64,000 nt of DNA, taken from Anaspis maculata. Its lineage: Eukaryota > Arthropoda > Insecta > Coleoptera > Scraptiidae. The translations under genes and the position numbers were made by a program. Under the pieces are notes generated by a model. It worked only from the letters and a program-made list of their open reading frames with translations. It was not told where the DNA came from and did no database searches. Location of the stretch: assembly GCA_949128115.1 (NCBI GenBank), contig OX421961.1, positions 106,190,363 to 106,254,362 on the forward strand. The letters run 5' to 3'. Of the stretch, positions 1-10,376 are shown piece after piece (position 1 is the first letter of the stretch; the number at the start of each line of letters is the position of its first letter).

Positions 1-2
1 GC

Positions 3-473
3 GACATCAGTCAGGTCAACCAGGCCTTTTTCGAAACCTCCAGCATCGACGAAGAAAGTGACGACGTCTTCCTCGATGATACATTCCCTTTCAGTGATTC
101 CAATTACGATAAAAGTGAATTAGAGACTAACTTGACTGAAAGTTTTAGGCACATTGTAGTGTTGCCAAAGCGGACTAATATCTCGTCTTCTTCGCCGCAG
201 CTGTCGCGGAATCTGTTCGTGATCGAAAGCGAAACGGCGACGCCCAGGAGTTCCAGCTATAGTGGCAACAAAAAGCCGCTTTGTGCATCTCTGTCGGACG
301 ATTACCACAACGGCAGGAAACATATCAGACGAAGCCCCTTCAGGGTCGTCGGGGGGATCTTCAGAAACAAACGGACTTTGGCCAGGAGTCTGAGTGACGA
401 AGGCACAGCTTCTAGTGAATCTATATCAAGGAGACCCCATGCGACTCTAGTTCGAAGTTCTTGCGGCAACTAA
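3..473 (+). CDS. 3' terminal coding part of an unrecognised gene
   Basis: An open frame runs from the window edge (frame starting at base 3) to a TAA ending at 473, 156 residues with no internal stop. The start lies outside the window and I see no internal acceptor that must be used. The N-terminal third is acidic (cluster of D/E around residues 17-30, then more around 38-45). The rest is rich in Ser, Arg and Lys, with basic-plus-serine runs such as RRSPFR and ARSLSDEG that resemble phosphorylation or 14-3-3-type sites. It looks like a disordered C-terminal tail, with no membrane segment or catalytic motif. I do not recognise the family. An AATAAA follows 190 bp after the stop, which supports a real 3' end. 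Composition is clearly more GC-rich than the flanking DNA, as for exons elsewhere in the window. Confidence 0.6.
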   Translation, partial: DISQVNQAFFETSSIDEESDDVFLDDTFPFSDSNYDKSELETNLTESFRHIVVLPKRTNISSSSPQLSRNLFVIESETATPRSSSYSGNKKPLCASLSDDYHNGRKHIRRSPFRVVGGIFRNKRTLARSLSDEGTASSESISRRPHATLVRSSCGN

Positions 474-661
474 GCGTATATACACCGTGCGGTCAACATG
501 AAAATCATGTAGGGTTGGCTTTGGAAACTAGATATTCATTGATTGGAGCGACAGGATTGGCTGGACGATCGAATTGCACTAAAGCCAACCTTAAAGGGTT
601 TTCATGTTGTACGATGGACTTTAAAACTGTAGCAGTAACTTATGTAACTCAATGTTGTATG

Positions 662-667
662 AATAAA
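662..667 (+). promoter_or_regulatory. Poly(A) signal of the left-edge gene
   Basis: AATAAA lies 189 bp after the stop at 473, a normal 3' UTR length. The open frame at 461-718 covers this segment but has no family resemblance and is taken as 3' UTR. Confidence 0.45.
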
Positions 668-719
668 TGGACTAAAGTGTCTGTAATTATTGTGCATGAT
701 GTACCAACGGCCATATAAA

Positions 720-1520
720 TATTATGTTCAAGTCGGTATAGTTGATAGGTAGATCCTACCTACTTAGCAACAGGTCATCGTGTACCTACATACTAGTTAC
801 GTACTATTTCTTAGAATAGGTATAAGTATATATACTATAACCCATCCAACTCTTCTACCCGCTAAATGATTAATATTCAGATACTTCTCGCTTATTTTGA
901 TTTTTCTTACACTTCAGAGTGGCCAAGTGAAATCATTGTGTGGGAGCGAAAACCCAACGCTGTTCGATTTGGCGTAGCTCAATATTATGTTACACGTTTA
1001 AAAATAGAAATTGAACAAGAAAATCCAGAAAAAAAATACAAGATGCATTTATTAAGTTGGATTATTGAACGAAAATTGCCTTTGAAACCCTGTAAATTTG
1101 CATGTTCTTTCAGTGGGTGGTTTAACCTCGGGGTTCACCGACTGCGATACAAGACTGTCGCTCGATCCTAAAGACTACTAAAGAGGCAAGTTGACATCTA
1201 CCGCGAAACCCAAAGGTCTTTCTTGAGGTGCTGGAAACCACAAGCTTATTATGTCAAAAACCAAATATAGTTGCATCTTCTTGTGTAAAGGTGGATTTAT
1301 GCTCGCAAAAAAAGTAACAAAAATAATAAAAATAAGCACGGCAACTGTCCATCTATACTTCAGAAATGAAAAAAGAATAAGAAATAGTTTGGAACATTGC
1401 CCCTAGGTCGTGTCGCTGGAAGCATTAAAATGACATTCGTCAAAATTTTTAATTACAGTTTTTTAGCTTTATGCTGTTGTTATTGCGGTTGTTTTCCTAC
1501 TTTCATTGTTGGGAGCCCTC
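720..1520. other. Intergenic, no gene seen
   Basis: AT-rich sequence. The open frame at 866-1171 has no recognisable domain, no splice context and no neighbour evidence. Nothing else could be supported here. Confidence 0.4.
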
Positions 1521-1715
1521 AAGTCCACGACTCATTTATCCCCAAGCTCTCCCACCGTGAAGACATCCGCTGCTAAAACGATCCACCCTCGGATCTACCG
1601 GAAAAAAGTCCACCACGCATTTATCCCCGAATTCTGACACCGCAAAGACATTCACTGCTCAAAGCTCAAATGTCTTCCCGGAAAAAAGTCCACCGCTCAT
1701 TTAGCCACTGTCACG
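1521..1715. repeat. Degenerate tandem repeat, about 80-85 bp unit, 2.3 copies
   Basis: The phrase AAGTCCACNNCNCATTTANCC recurs at about 1521, 1606 and 1686. In the first two units it is followed by a related 'acaccg..aagacattc.ctgct' segment. Copies are diverged, so this is an old duplication. Confidence 0.5.
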
Positions 1716-2090
1716 AGCACTGTCATATGTCGCCTACACCCATAGACATTTTGAAACTAGTAGATGATCTGTTGAATGTATGTTTGGTTGCATAATACAC
1801 CTATTCCACCGCGATATCAACTCGTGAACCCGCTGCGTGCGCCGGTGGCATGGGGAAATTATGCTTGGGGTTTGGACATAATTAGCTATTCTGGTAGTAG
1901 ATAGGTTGTTTAACTTATAGGAGACTAAACTGTACATGCTTAGTTCATTTTCTGTTGATTGTTTACGAAAGTTGCGCGGTTGTGCATGATTGTGGGATGA
2001 CGATATGCCATTTTTGAGGTCATCAGTTTACAGTTCTATCTGATGAGTGTCATACATTTTATCCTGCGTGCCATTAATAATTATTATTCA

Positions 2091-2309
2091 TTTTTCTCAC
2101 TACTAGCTGTGAAGTAGGCCGTTATTGACCTGTTTAGAGGTCGTGAAGTGATTTTTTACAACCAGTAGGCTGACTGTCACATTATTAACCGCCTGTCACT
2201 ATTATTAACCTCCTGTCACATTTTTAACCTCCTGTCAGTCCTGTCACATTGCATATTCTTGAAAAATCTTTACAAATCAGGATTTAATGTTTGCTAGTAG
2301 TGAGAAAAA
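2091..2309. mobile_element. Short inverted-repeat element with internal TTATTAACC..CCTGTCAC tandem
   Basis: TTTTTCTCACTACTAGC at 2091-2107 is inverted as GCTAGTAGTGAGAAAAA at 2293-2309. Between them a unit reading roughly ATTATTAACCTCCTGTCAC is repeated three to four times (about 2180-2255). No transposase; a small non-autonomous element is the best reading. Confidence 0.5.
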
Positions 2310-2314
2310 TAGGA

Positions 2315-2431
2315 TATAAACCACGGTTGTGAACGCTGTTATAGCTTTGGCGCCTTATATCCCTCAGCTGCGCTTCGGGATTTGAACAGGCGCCGCAGCT
2401 ATAACAGCGTCCTTCACAACCTTGGTATATA
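2315..2431. mobile_element. 117-bp hairpin MITE
   Basis: Near-perfect inverted arms: TATAAACCACGGTTGTGAAC at the left pairs with the right end, continuing through GCTGTTATAGC and GGCGCC. The spacer is about 25 bp. It abuts the preceding inverted-repeat element. Confidence 0.6.
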
Positions 2432-2689
2432 ATATACTATTAGTTGTTACAGTTTTTACGATGGTTTTCAAGTGTTGCATACATGGAGGGTTGCATATAA
2501 TGCACTGCAACAGTGCAATGACAAATGTAAAAATAGACAATTGACACCAAGATTGACACAGACAGTAGATAATATGCACCGATGCCCGTCAGACTTGCCA
2601 ACCTGCATTTTGAATATAGTTATATCAAGAGTTATATTGCGTGCGCACTGGGTCCAAAATTCCCCGACGGGATAGGTGTATTATACCAC

Positions 2690-2829
2690 AATCCATCCAC
2701 CTTTCCCATCAGGAAAATCACTTGCGCGCATACCTGTGAGCGCATATTCCCGCTAGTACAGACGGCTGCTACAGACCGCCAGTTGTGCCTTCACAGGTAT
2801 GCGTGATGTGCTCATGGGAAAGGTGGATT
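2690..2829. mobile_element. MITE family B, copy 1
   Basis: About 140 bp with termini AATCCACCTTTCCCAT / ATGGGAAAGGTGGATT and subterminal inverted motifs GCGCATACCTGTGAGCGC / CACAGGTATGCG. Further copies lie at 3923-4058, 8284-8422 and 44979-45112, and a fragment at 51655-51724, so this is a dispersed family. No coding capacity. Confidence 0.75.
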
Positions 2830-2830
2830 A

Positions 2831-3866
2831 TACACACATCAAAAGAATCTAGGGGACAAGCAAATTCAGACGATTTCTAAAATCATCATAACTTTTGATT
2901 GCCGTCAGTGATTTTATATCGGTTTTCTGTGTTCGATAGCCCAATCCTTCGTCTTTATGCCTTGATCACGTCAACTACGAACAATGTTTTATAAAGTTTC
3001 TACAGGGTGATCAATGGAACAGTGTAAAATTGCCGAAAGTTCAGTACGAGCGCGATTTCCCCAAAACAATTTTTTATGCATTCCAATAGCACAGTTATGA
3101 AGACTGGTGCTTCAGCTCCAGTAACGTTTTTAAATTTTGAAAATCGAAGATAAATTGCCAAAGATATTGATCATTTTGTGCCGCCATGTTGAACTTCCAC
3201 GAAAGTGATCCGATTTCATTGAAACTTGGATCACACTGTCTGGTTCAAATAATTGGAATTTCAAGGTCAAATGTCTTTTTCGGTCACTTTCAAGCTGCCA
3301 CATTGAACTTTCATGTAAATGATTCGATTCTAGTGTTTTAAGTTTCATTCAAATCGAATCATTCATGTAAAAAGTAAAATATAGCGGCTCGAAAGTGATC
3401 GAAAGTGAAATTTGACCTTGAAATTCCAATTACTTGAACCGGACATGAGTGTGTTCCAAGTTTCAATGAAATTGGATCACATATTCTTCTTTCATGGAAG
3501 TTCAACATGGCGGCACAAAATGATCAATATCTTTGGCAATTCACCTTCGATTTCCAAAATTCAAGAACTTTACTGAAGCGGAAGCACCGATCTTCATAAC
3601 TGTGCCATTATAATGCATGAATTTTTTTTTTGGGAAATCGCGTTCGTACTGAACTTTCGGCAATTTTACACTGTTCCATTGATCACCCTGTAGCAACCTT
3701 ATACCTAAAAAATTGTTCGTATTTGACGTGATCAAGGCATGGGAACGAAAGATTGGGCTATCGAACACTGAAAACCGATATGAAATCGTTGACGGAAATC
3801 AAAAGTTATGATAATTTTAGAAATCGTCTGAATTTGCTTGTCCCCTACATTCTTTTGATGTGTGTA
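2831..3866. mobile_element. 1.04-kb foldback element M
   Basis: Termini TACACACATCAAAAGAAT / ATTCTTTTGATGTGTGTA with arms of nearly 500 bp each; for example the strings around 'cagggtgatcaatggaaca' near 3005 reappear inverted near 3690. Both sides are TTA (2828-2830 and 3867-3869), a plausible target duplication. The left TTA is also the last bases of the adjoining family B MITE, so M inserted at the edge of that copy. No transposase frame. Confidence 0.75.
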
Positions 3867-3922
3867 TTAGCATTACATGAAAAATAGTAGCAGTTTATTT
3901 CTTTTCTATGATATTACTCGAC

Positions 3923-4058
3923 AATCCACCTTTCCCATCCAAGCAATTACTTGCGCGCATACCTGTGAGCGCAGATTCCTGCTAGTACAGTCGGCTACTA
4001 CAGACTGCCAGCTGTATCCTCACAGGTATGCGTGATGGTCTCATGGGAAACGTGGATT
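3923..4058. mobile_element. MITE family B, copy 2
   Basis: Same termini and inner CACAGGTATGCG motif as the copy at 2690-2829. It directly precedes another hairpin element at 4061. Confidence 0.7.
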
Positions 4059-4060
4059 AT

Positions 4061-4195
4061 ACCGGGTGTTTATAAACGTCTGTGATCGCATCGCCTTTGG
4101 AATCCGCTTTCGATCACTACAATCGCGCCTGTTACTGCGTTTTTCGGCCTGACCCATGCCTGCCGCGATCACAGTTTCTTATAAACACTCCGTAG
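4061..4195. mobile_element. 135-bp MITE with ACCGGGTGTTTATAAAC ends
   Basis: The left end ACCGGGTGTTTATAAACG..TGTGATCGC is matched in inverted form by GCGATCACA..TTATAAACACTCCGTAG. Short spacer, no open frame. Confidence 0.6.
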
Positions 4196-4977
4196 TATCA
4201 CTAATCTGAAACAATAGCCGATTCGTTTTGTATCGCAGTTGTTCGTTTCCCGTAACGTGTTCCGAACCCATTAAGCGGACACTTTCACGTCGTACAACCA
4301 TCCAAAGACAGGCGAGAGCCAATCTTACACGGCTTTAGCAACTCTTGCTACATCGATGTACTGCGGATTGCATTAAACTCCCAGGGTATTCAGGTATTCA
4401 GTTATACGGCGCATAAAAACACATAACCTCCGTGTATACATTGCGGTGTGTCATTCATAGATGGCGCTGCACTCAGCCGGACTCACCGATCCAGCAATGT
4501 GGTATCTGGATGTTTGATGGTAGGTCCATCCAAGCACTGGGTCCGACAAGCGCAACGGTTGACCTAAACTCTGGCTTCAACTCCCGATCGACACAGGTGT
4601 GAATGTCTGAAACGTACACATCTACTCCCTGCGATGGTATACCTACAATGGTATACCTATACATTTTCGACTTCGTCCTTCTCCCTGACTGCCCCGTCAG
4701 TCTTCCTCTACACATTGCCGTACTGCCGGTTGCAGGCGTGATAAGCTCTGGGGGTTTGCCCATGACCAGCCAAGGATGAGGAGTTTATGGGGAACTATAG
4801 TGGCAAACGTCTGAAGTAATGGCGCTCGTGTTCCATGCACCCCAGCTGTCATTAGTGTCATTTTAGGCGTACATAACCTCAACTATGGAAGTGTTATTTA
4901 ATTTTTATTTGTCAGCACTCAGCATATAACCAGCGGTTTGCGTCACTTCGTGAATTAAAAAGCAGAGAAAAGTCGAA

Positions 4978-5915
4978 GGCCCGTATTCATATCCCACTTT
5001 TAAGCCACATTTAGCATGCCTCTAACAAAAAGCGCTCGGCTACCTGATAAAAGGGGTCGTATTCATAGGCCACCTTTTACGTCCTGTTAGGGCCCATCTA
5101 ACTAAAGGGGGTGTTGATTTGGCAACGTTGTGAAATGTACTCAAAACTACCTACCCGAAGGTGGACGCAGGTAGGCAAGAGCCCCAAGCCGCTTTCGTTT
5201 TGTGCCGGGAGCCGCTCCGGGTAGATCACTAGATAGAGAAAGTAGATACATACACCAATCACGGCCCAGCTGGATCTGTTTTCTTTGTCTAGTGATTTAC
5301 CCCGAGCAGCTCCGCCTGGCAAAACGGAAGTGCTGGCAACTCTTGCTACATTGATGTACTGCGGATTGCATAAAACCTCGCAAAAAACTTTTAGGGAGTT
5401 TCTTTCACAGTTTCAAGAATAGCGACCTGGATCTGTTAACAAGTGAACACCTGTTTCGACTGTTTTGTGCAAGTCGTCCCCGCCTTGAGTACAGTAAATG
5501 GTAAAGGAGTATGACCGAAAGGGACATCCAGAGCATTGCGCACTTCCTGCATTTCGGCGGCATGCTTCATTAATTCAATTTAATCAATATTTTAGAAAGA
5601 AAATGTGATTTTCGTCACACTTCCCAAGAACACACGGCACAGCTTGTAGGTTAAATGGACTCAAAACACGCCTGTTGGCACATTTGGATCCCATCTAACT
5701 TGACGCATGCGTGAGACCATCCAAAATCGCTTAAAGACACGTAAAAGAGACATATGAATAGACGCGTCTCTAAACATCCCCTTTTAAGACGACTTTAGAG
5801 ACGCCTGTTTAAAGTGATGATAGAGGCGCGCTAAAACCACGTATGAATACGGAAATGTTAGAGGCGCATTTTTAAAACCGCTTCTAACGCTAAAAGGGGG
5901 ATATGAATACGGGCC
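4978..5915. mobile_element. 938-bp inverted-repeat element L with 3-bp target duplication GAA
   Basis: Termini GGCCCGTATTCATATCCC / GGATATGAATACGGGCC. GAA flanks it at 4975-4977 and 5916-5918. The homologous sequence of element K at about 52240 (opposite strand) lacks the insert and has one TTC (=GAA) at that point, confirming the boundaries. The arms repeat CGTATTCATA-type motifs several times. A smaller MITE (5188-5333) sits inside it. Confidence 0.75.
5188..5333. mobile_element. MITE family T, copy 1
   Basis: The termini, GCCGCTTTCGTTTTG at the left and CAAAACGGAAGTGC at the right, are imperfect inverted repeats. The inner part contains CACGGCCCAGCTGGATCT and an inverted TAGATCACTAGATAGA / TCTAGTGATTTACC pair. 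A second copy lies at 34364-34503. Confidence 0.65.
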
Positions 5916-6177
5916 GAAATGTCGACAAACGAAAAATAGCGGTGAAAAAAAGGTAGTGCCGTGTTAAGTACCAGGCTGCACCTTTGCACACCAGCTCTTT
6001 TTCTCCTCTCAGTGGGCCTTTTTTCCGCCTCGACTCTTCTTTGAGCATTAGCACTTTTCCCCCTTTCAGTACATTTCTTTGAGGGAGGTTATGTACGATA
6101 ACTGTCAAGAGTGTCAATATGGGTGCATGGAACACGTCGCCCTCTACAATCCGTTTTGCCTATAGTTCCCCATTCAG

Positions 6178-6400
6178 TCGTCCCAGAGTCGGATGAGACC
6201 CGCCGCCAGCGGCTCGCTCACTGGCACTAGTACCCTGGTTACTCATCCTGCCGTACTGACGGTTGCAGGCGTTACTCTGGGGGTTTGCCCATGATAACCA
6301 TCCGAGGAGGAGTTTCAGCCGGCCCAGAGTCAGATGAGACCCGCCAGCGGCTCGCGCTCAGTGACACACTCGGTGACACACTATACTACCCCAGTTACTC
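6178..6400. repeat. Imperfect tandem duplication, about 130 bp
   Basis: CCCAGAGTCGGATGAGACCCGCC near 6181 recurs in slightly changed form near 6316, each followed by AGCGGCTCGC and then 'GTTACTCATCC'. The second copy carries a small extra repeat of GACACACT. Confidence 0.5.
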
Positions 6401-6569
6401 ATCCAACTTTTGACCGCGTTGCGCGTTGCTGCAGGCGAGTCATCACTCGACTAGAGCGGTGTACTACACGCTGTGCCCTCACTCATACTCAATGAACAGT
6501 GTGTTTTCACTGAATCAAAGATTCCCCAAAATCGCACATAGGTAATTATTATGTATACTCATCTACATA

Positions 6570-7597
6570 CCGGGTGATCATTTGGAAACTATCTACCTGC
6601 AATAACTTCCGTTTCCTGGCGAAAATATCTTTGAGCAAAAACAGGTCGATTTTTATATCGAGGGAGACATCTAAAGCATACATTGGCGAATTTCTATCTT
6701 CAGCCCCCTTGCCCCCACTGAGTCCAACTTTAAAATTTCAAATGACACAACCTACCTTGCGATACATCAAATTAAAGAGAATTTCTCTTCCCGAAAAAAA
6801 TATTTTTAAAATTTTCAACTCGACGCCTAAAATTTTCTGAATGTCAAATTTAATATTTTTGACCTCTCAATTCTCTTAAATGCAGTCAACGTCATCCTGC
6901 ATAGTATTAAAAGAGAAAATTTTCTATGGAAAAAGTGCCACCCCAATTCACCCTTTCGCTCCCCCCACACCTTGAAAATCTAAAATGACAATACCTATAC
7001 CTACTTTGTCATATATCAAATTGAAGGAAATTGAATTTTCTTCCTGAAAACAATTTTTCCGAAATTTTTAAAACCTCCTGTTTCCCTCCTAAAGTACTCC
7101 AAATGTCCAATTTATTGGGGGAGGGGTTGAAAATTTAAAAAAAAACTGTTTTCAGAAACAAAATTTAATTTCTTTCAATTTGATGTACCTACCACAAAGT
7201 AGGTAATGTTTTGTTGAATTTTGAAGTTGAGGCGGGGGAGAGCAATGGGGTGAATTGGAGTAGCACTTTTTCTACCAAAAATTCTTTTCTCCGATGCTAT
7301 TGAGGATGATGCTGATAAAACTGGAGAGAATTGAGGGTCCAGATTATTGAATGGGACACTTTGAGAATTTTTAGAAAGAAAGGGGGTGGGGTTGAAAAAT
7401 TTGAAAATATTTTTTTCAGAAAGAGAATTTAATTCTCTTCAAATTGATGTATCGCATAGTAGGTAGTGTCATTTGAGATTTCAAACTTAGAGCGAGTCCC
7501 CCTCGATATAAAAATCGACTTGTTTTTGCTCGAAGACATTTTTGCTAGGAATCGGCAGTAATTGATGCAGGTGGATAGTTTTCAAATGATCACCCGG
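6570..7597. mobile_element. Foldback MITE family A, copy 1
   Basis: Termini CCGGGTGATCATTTG / CAAATGATCACCCGG, flanked by TA on both sides. The two arms, several hundred bp each, hold repeated purine/pyrimidine-biased blocks such as 'ccacccc', 'ttcaatttgatgta' and their complements, giving a multi-hairpin fold. Full second copy at 37060-38139, truncated copy at 56317, fragment at about 32208-32335. The open frame at 6574-6840 lies wholly in the left arm and is not a gene. Confidence 0.8.
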
Positions 7598-7980
7598 TAT
7601 AGTCTCTACGTATCATATGTGAAAGCTTGGTAAGTTATTATTGCCTACAAAATACTAATTGATCAAATATTTGAGAAATAAAATCACCTGAAATTTGAAC
7701 TATCCAATCACTTTCAAAACGCAGTTTCACTCCAAGGTTTCACTCAAGTTGCGGTGATCATGAACGTCATCAATTTCATTCAAATTTTCAAGTTATGACC
7801 GTTATGACTGACATATATATGTGTCATGTTAACGTCGTCAACTTTTTGTGTGTTTGTGTCTAGAATTTCGTTTGTATCCATTACAAATGTCTTCAGATGG
7901 TTATACTAAAAAGCTTCAACCAAATGAAATGCTCCACTGAATTTATCAAAAACTACGACAATTTCAACTCGCCCGAATTT

Positions 7981-8260
7981 ATGGTGGATTCATGCATAGA
8001 AATTTCAAATTTAACATTTAATTTTATTGACATAAGAAACCAATGGGCGAACACTTACCTCGGGTTCCACCAAACTTTTATCAACGCGATAACTTTATCA
8101 CTCTGATAGTAACTAAGCTATTAGTAACTGGCCATCCTATTGGCTGGTGCATAGCAACTATTAGCGTGATAGATTTAATCTGCTCTTAAAATTCTGGTGG
8201 AATCCGAGGTTAAATGGTGAATCTTGATAAATTTTCAATTTCCATGCATAAATCCACCAT
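7981..8260. mobile_element. Inverted-repeat MITE family D, copy 1 (interrupted)
   Basis: Termini ATGGTGGATTCATGCATAGA / the inverted CCATGCATAAATCCACCAT. A second copy, 32429-32863, has the same ends. A family C MITE is inserted at 8058-8209. Confidence 0.65.
8058..8209. mobile_element. PIF/Harbinger-like MITE family C, copy 1
   Basis: Inverted ends CCTCGGGTTCCACCAAA / TTCTGGTGGAATCCGAGG, flanked by TTA (8055-8057 and 8210-8212). A 3-bp TTA/TAA duplication is the hallmark of PIF/Harbinger. Another copy at 56366-56602 also has TTA on each side. Non-coding. Confidence 0.7.
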
Positions 8261-8283
8261 TAAAGGCGTCAAAGCTGCAGCGT

Positions 8284-8422
8284 AATCCATTTTTCCCATG
8301 ACAGCTTCACGCATGGCTGTGAGCGTAGAACTAGCGATCTGTAGTAGCTGTTCATATTAGCGGAAGTCTGCGCTCACAAATATGCGCGTAAGTGATATTT
8401 ATCGTTATGGGAAAGGTGGATT
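8284..8422. mobile_element. MITE family B, copy 3
   Basis: Begins AATCCATTTTTCCCATGA and ends ATGGGAAAGGTGGATT, with the same inner CTGTAGTAGCTG segment as the other copies. Confidence 0.7.
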
Positions 8423-8429
8423 GGAGAAT

Positions 8430-9230
8430 GTAGGTAGGTTCTTGCCCAGTATAATTACTTAAGACTATAAGGAATATAGATAAGACTGATAATAAGGAAC
8501 CTCCACTCCTCGGACTTATTGTTGAACGCACATGGTGGGCGTCTAACCAAAGTATTATCCACGTAGTAATTTATCCTGAAGCCAGCCAGTGGTCCTCGCA
8601 ACACGATATAAGTGTTTGATAAAGGAAAATCACGCTGAAGGGGTGCGAGTGTGGACTATTGTATTTTCGAAACTGATTGACTTTCGGGAACATTCAGGAA
8701 CAATTTTGATGGGGCTTTTTTCGAGGTATTTTTTCGCCGTTCACCGTGGCAGAGACACCGAGGCACAAAATACCACCTATTTCTTGGAGATCTGTTTATG
8801 AAGAAGTTTGGTGACAACATCTAACGCCGAGCTGACATTCAAAGCCATCACGACGACGGCCGGCCCGGCCGCGAGTGATGACGTCACATGCTGTTTTTGC
8901 CGGGAAAAATTTCGTTCAAATTTGTATCTTCTTTTAAATCATTGTTAGGAATTTTTTGGCAAAACTAAATTTACTAGTGGGAAACAGACCCCAAGTGCTT
9001 TCTTTTTTCGAATGAAAAATTGTGAAAACACCCTATTATAGATGCAAGAGGCTCCCAGTTTTCTGTCTATTATTATTCAGATAAATTTTCACCTGCGGCG
9101 CTTTTTCACAAGACTTTCCTACTTTCAAGTTAGTGATGGTCGGATCCAAGCACCCAGCGGTAAATTCTTTAAGACCAGCACTGATTAGTGTAATGTGCTG
9201 TTGAAAAAAAATTCACAAGAACTCAATAAA
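8430..9230. other. Intergenic, no gene seen
   Basis: No repeat family that I can place and no credible exon; the 70-residue open frame at 8589-8801 has no family features. A CG-rich spot (ggccggcccggccgcg) lies near 8860. Confidence 0.35.
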
Positions 9231-9233
9231 ACG

Positions 9234-9265
9234 TTTATTAAACATTCATCTATAAAGTCTTTATT
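9234..9265 (-). promoter_or_regulatory. Poly(A) signals for malectin
   Basis: Two AATAAA motifs on the minus strand (9234-9239 and 9260-9265) lie about 270-300 bp after the malectin stop codon, in AT-rich 3' UTR-like sequence. Confidence 0.5.
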
Positions 9266-9533
9266 TAATGTCTTATAATCATATTTAACAGTATTCGTAG
9301 AAACTAAACACCAACATCACTCTCATTTAACAAATAAGTACAATAATTTATAATACTGCAAAACATTTCACAATATTTAAAAAAAATATTCACAACAAAA
9401 TTTCAGCCAACCCATTAACCATTTTTGAAACAAAGAAAAGAAATAATTATCAGCTAGAATGGTTTGTATTTAAAACTGGTCAAAACTTTAGAGTCAAAGA
9501 GGACCCTTTTTAGCCAAAAACTAGATTTACCAA

Positions 9534-10376
9534 TCACAATTTACAAAGACAAAACAACAAAGGTATGAAGGCTCCAACGGCTATAAAAATGGGCAGCATA
9601 ACAGAAGTCTCATCAACGGCATAAGGATCAGGATGTTTAGGCCCGCTAGGCCTGTGGTTCTTCGGGATGACTTCCGGTTCTTCTTTGTATTCCTCCACAA
9701 GCTCGGGCTCGACTGGAATCGGAGGCAGCTTGGGAACTTCGTCCAGCTCGCCTTGCAGAACATACATTGCGTTGATCTTTGGGTTGTCCTTGTAGCCTTT
9801 GATGAACTCCACTCTCAACTTGGAGCCTCTAACGTCAGATTTTTCTGCACCATATAACAGTTGCCCTAGAAAAATTATTTGTCTCAAAAGAATCGAGAAA
9901 GTGTAACATCAGGACAAACCTTTGGATATTTTAAAGGGGACGTATTCGTCGTGCGCAATGCCTCGTCCGACTTTTTCGAAGATGTCCAAGTCTGCGATGA
10001 CAGTGTGTTCGTAGTTGAGGACGACATCGAATACCTTCTGATTTGGGGAATTGAAGTAGACTTCGGAAAATTTCAGAACTAGTACGTAGTCTCCGTCAGC
10101 GTTGATGGGAATGTCGTAGCCGAAAGTATTGGTGTGGTACCTTTCGGTTTGGTATAAAATATGGTCGTTGGGGGGAACTCTCCCGATCAGCAGCCTTTTC
10201 CCATAGTCAGATGCGATGCCTATCTTCCCGTGAAGAGGGTCTCTGTCATACCTGATTCCGTTCGTGTCAGTATGGGCTTCGCCTCCACAATTTATTGCAT
10301 AAATTACTTGACTTGTACACTGTATGGCCGGAAAGCAAGATACAAAACTCAGCACAAGACATAACCACAATTTCAT
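9534..10376 (-). CDS. mlec: Malectin, ER membrane lectin
   Basis: Coding exons are 10376-9920 and 9865-9534, joined across a 54-bp GT-AG intron in the middle of a Gly codon, giving 262 residues. I chose the ATG at 10376 because it opens a clear signal peptide ([20 protein letters not shown]); the frame runs 25 codons further upstream, but a start there would bury the signal. Residues about 23-190 form the malectin domain: [10 protein letters not shown] near 29-38, the aromatic pair in FSEVYF (Y107, F108), AHDE 141-144 and GYKDNPKIN 176-184. In vertebrate malectin the Tyr-Phe pair and an Asp in the last motif contact the ligand; I infer the same here. An acidic, proline-rich linker (about 191-235) leads to a C-terminal membrane helix (241-260) with a two-residue tail. 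Known role: binds diglucosylated high-mannose N-glycans in the ER lumen. Human malectin is somewhat longer. No defect seen. Confidence 0.93.

Larger units (their letters stand above)
4793..6167. mobile_element. Element K, copy 1, interrupted by foldback L
   Basis: The terminal repeat starts AACTATAGTGGCAAACGTCT and includes GTTCCATGCACCC; the right end is the inverted form through GGGTGCATGGAAC to CTATAGTT. The sequence is the inverted counterpart of the element at 52030-53208. It lacks the Tc1-like coding remnant and is split by another element at 4978-5915. A roughly 70-bp segment containing CTCTGGGGGTTTGCCCATGA flanks it on both sides (4717-4785, 6245-6316). Confidence 0.65.

Noticed and set aside
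866..1171. 101-codon open frame after the left-edge gene
   Set aside because: No domain, no splice or Kozak support, AT-rich codon use like the surrounding non-coding DNA.
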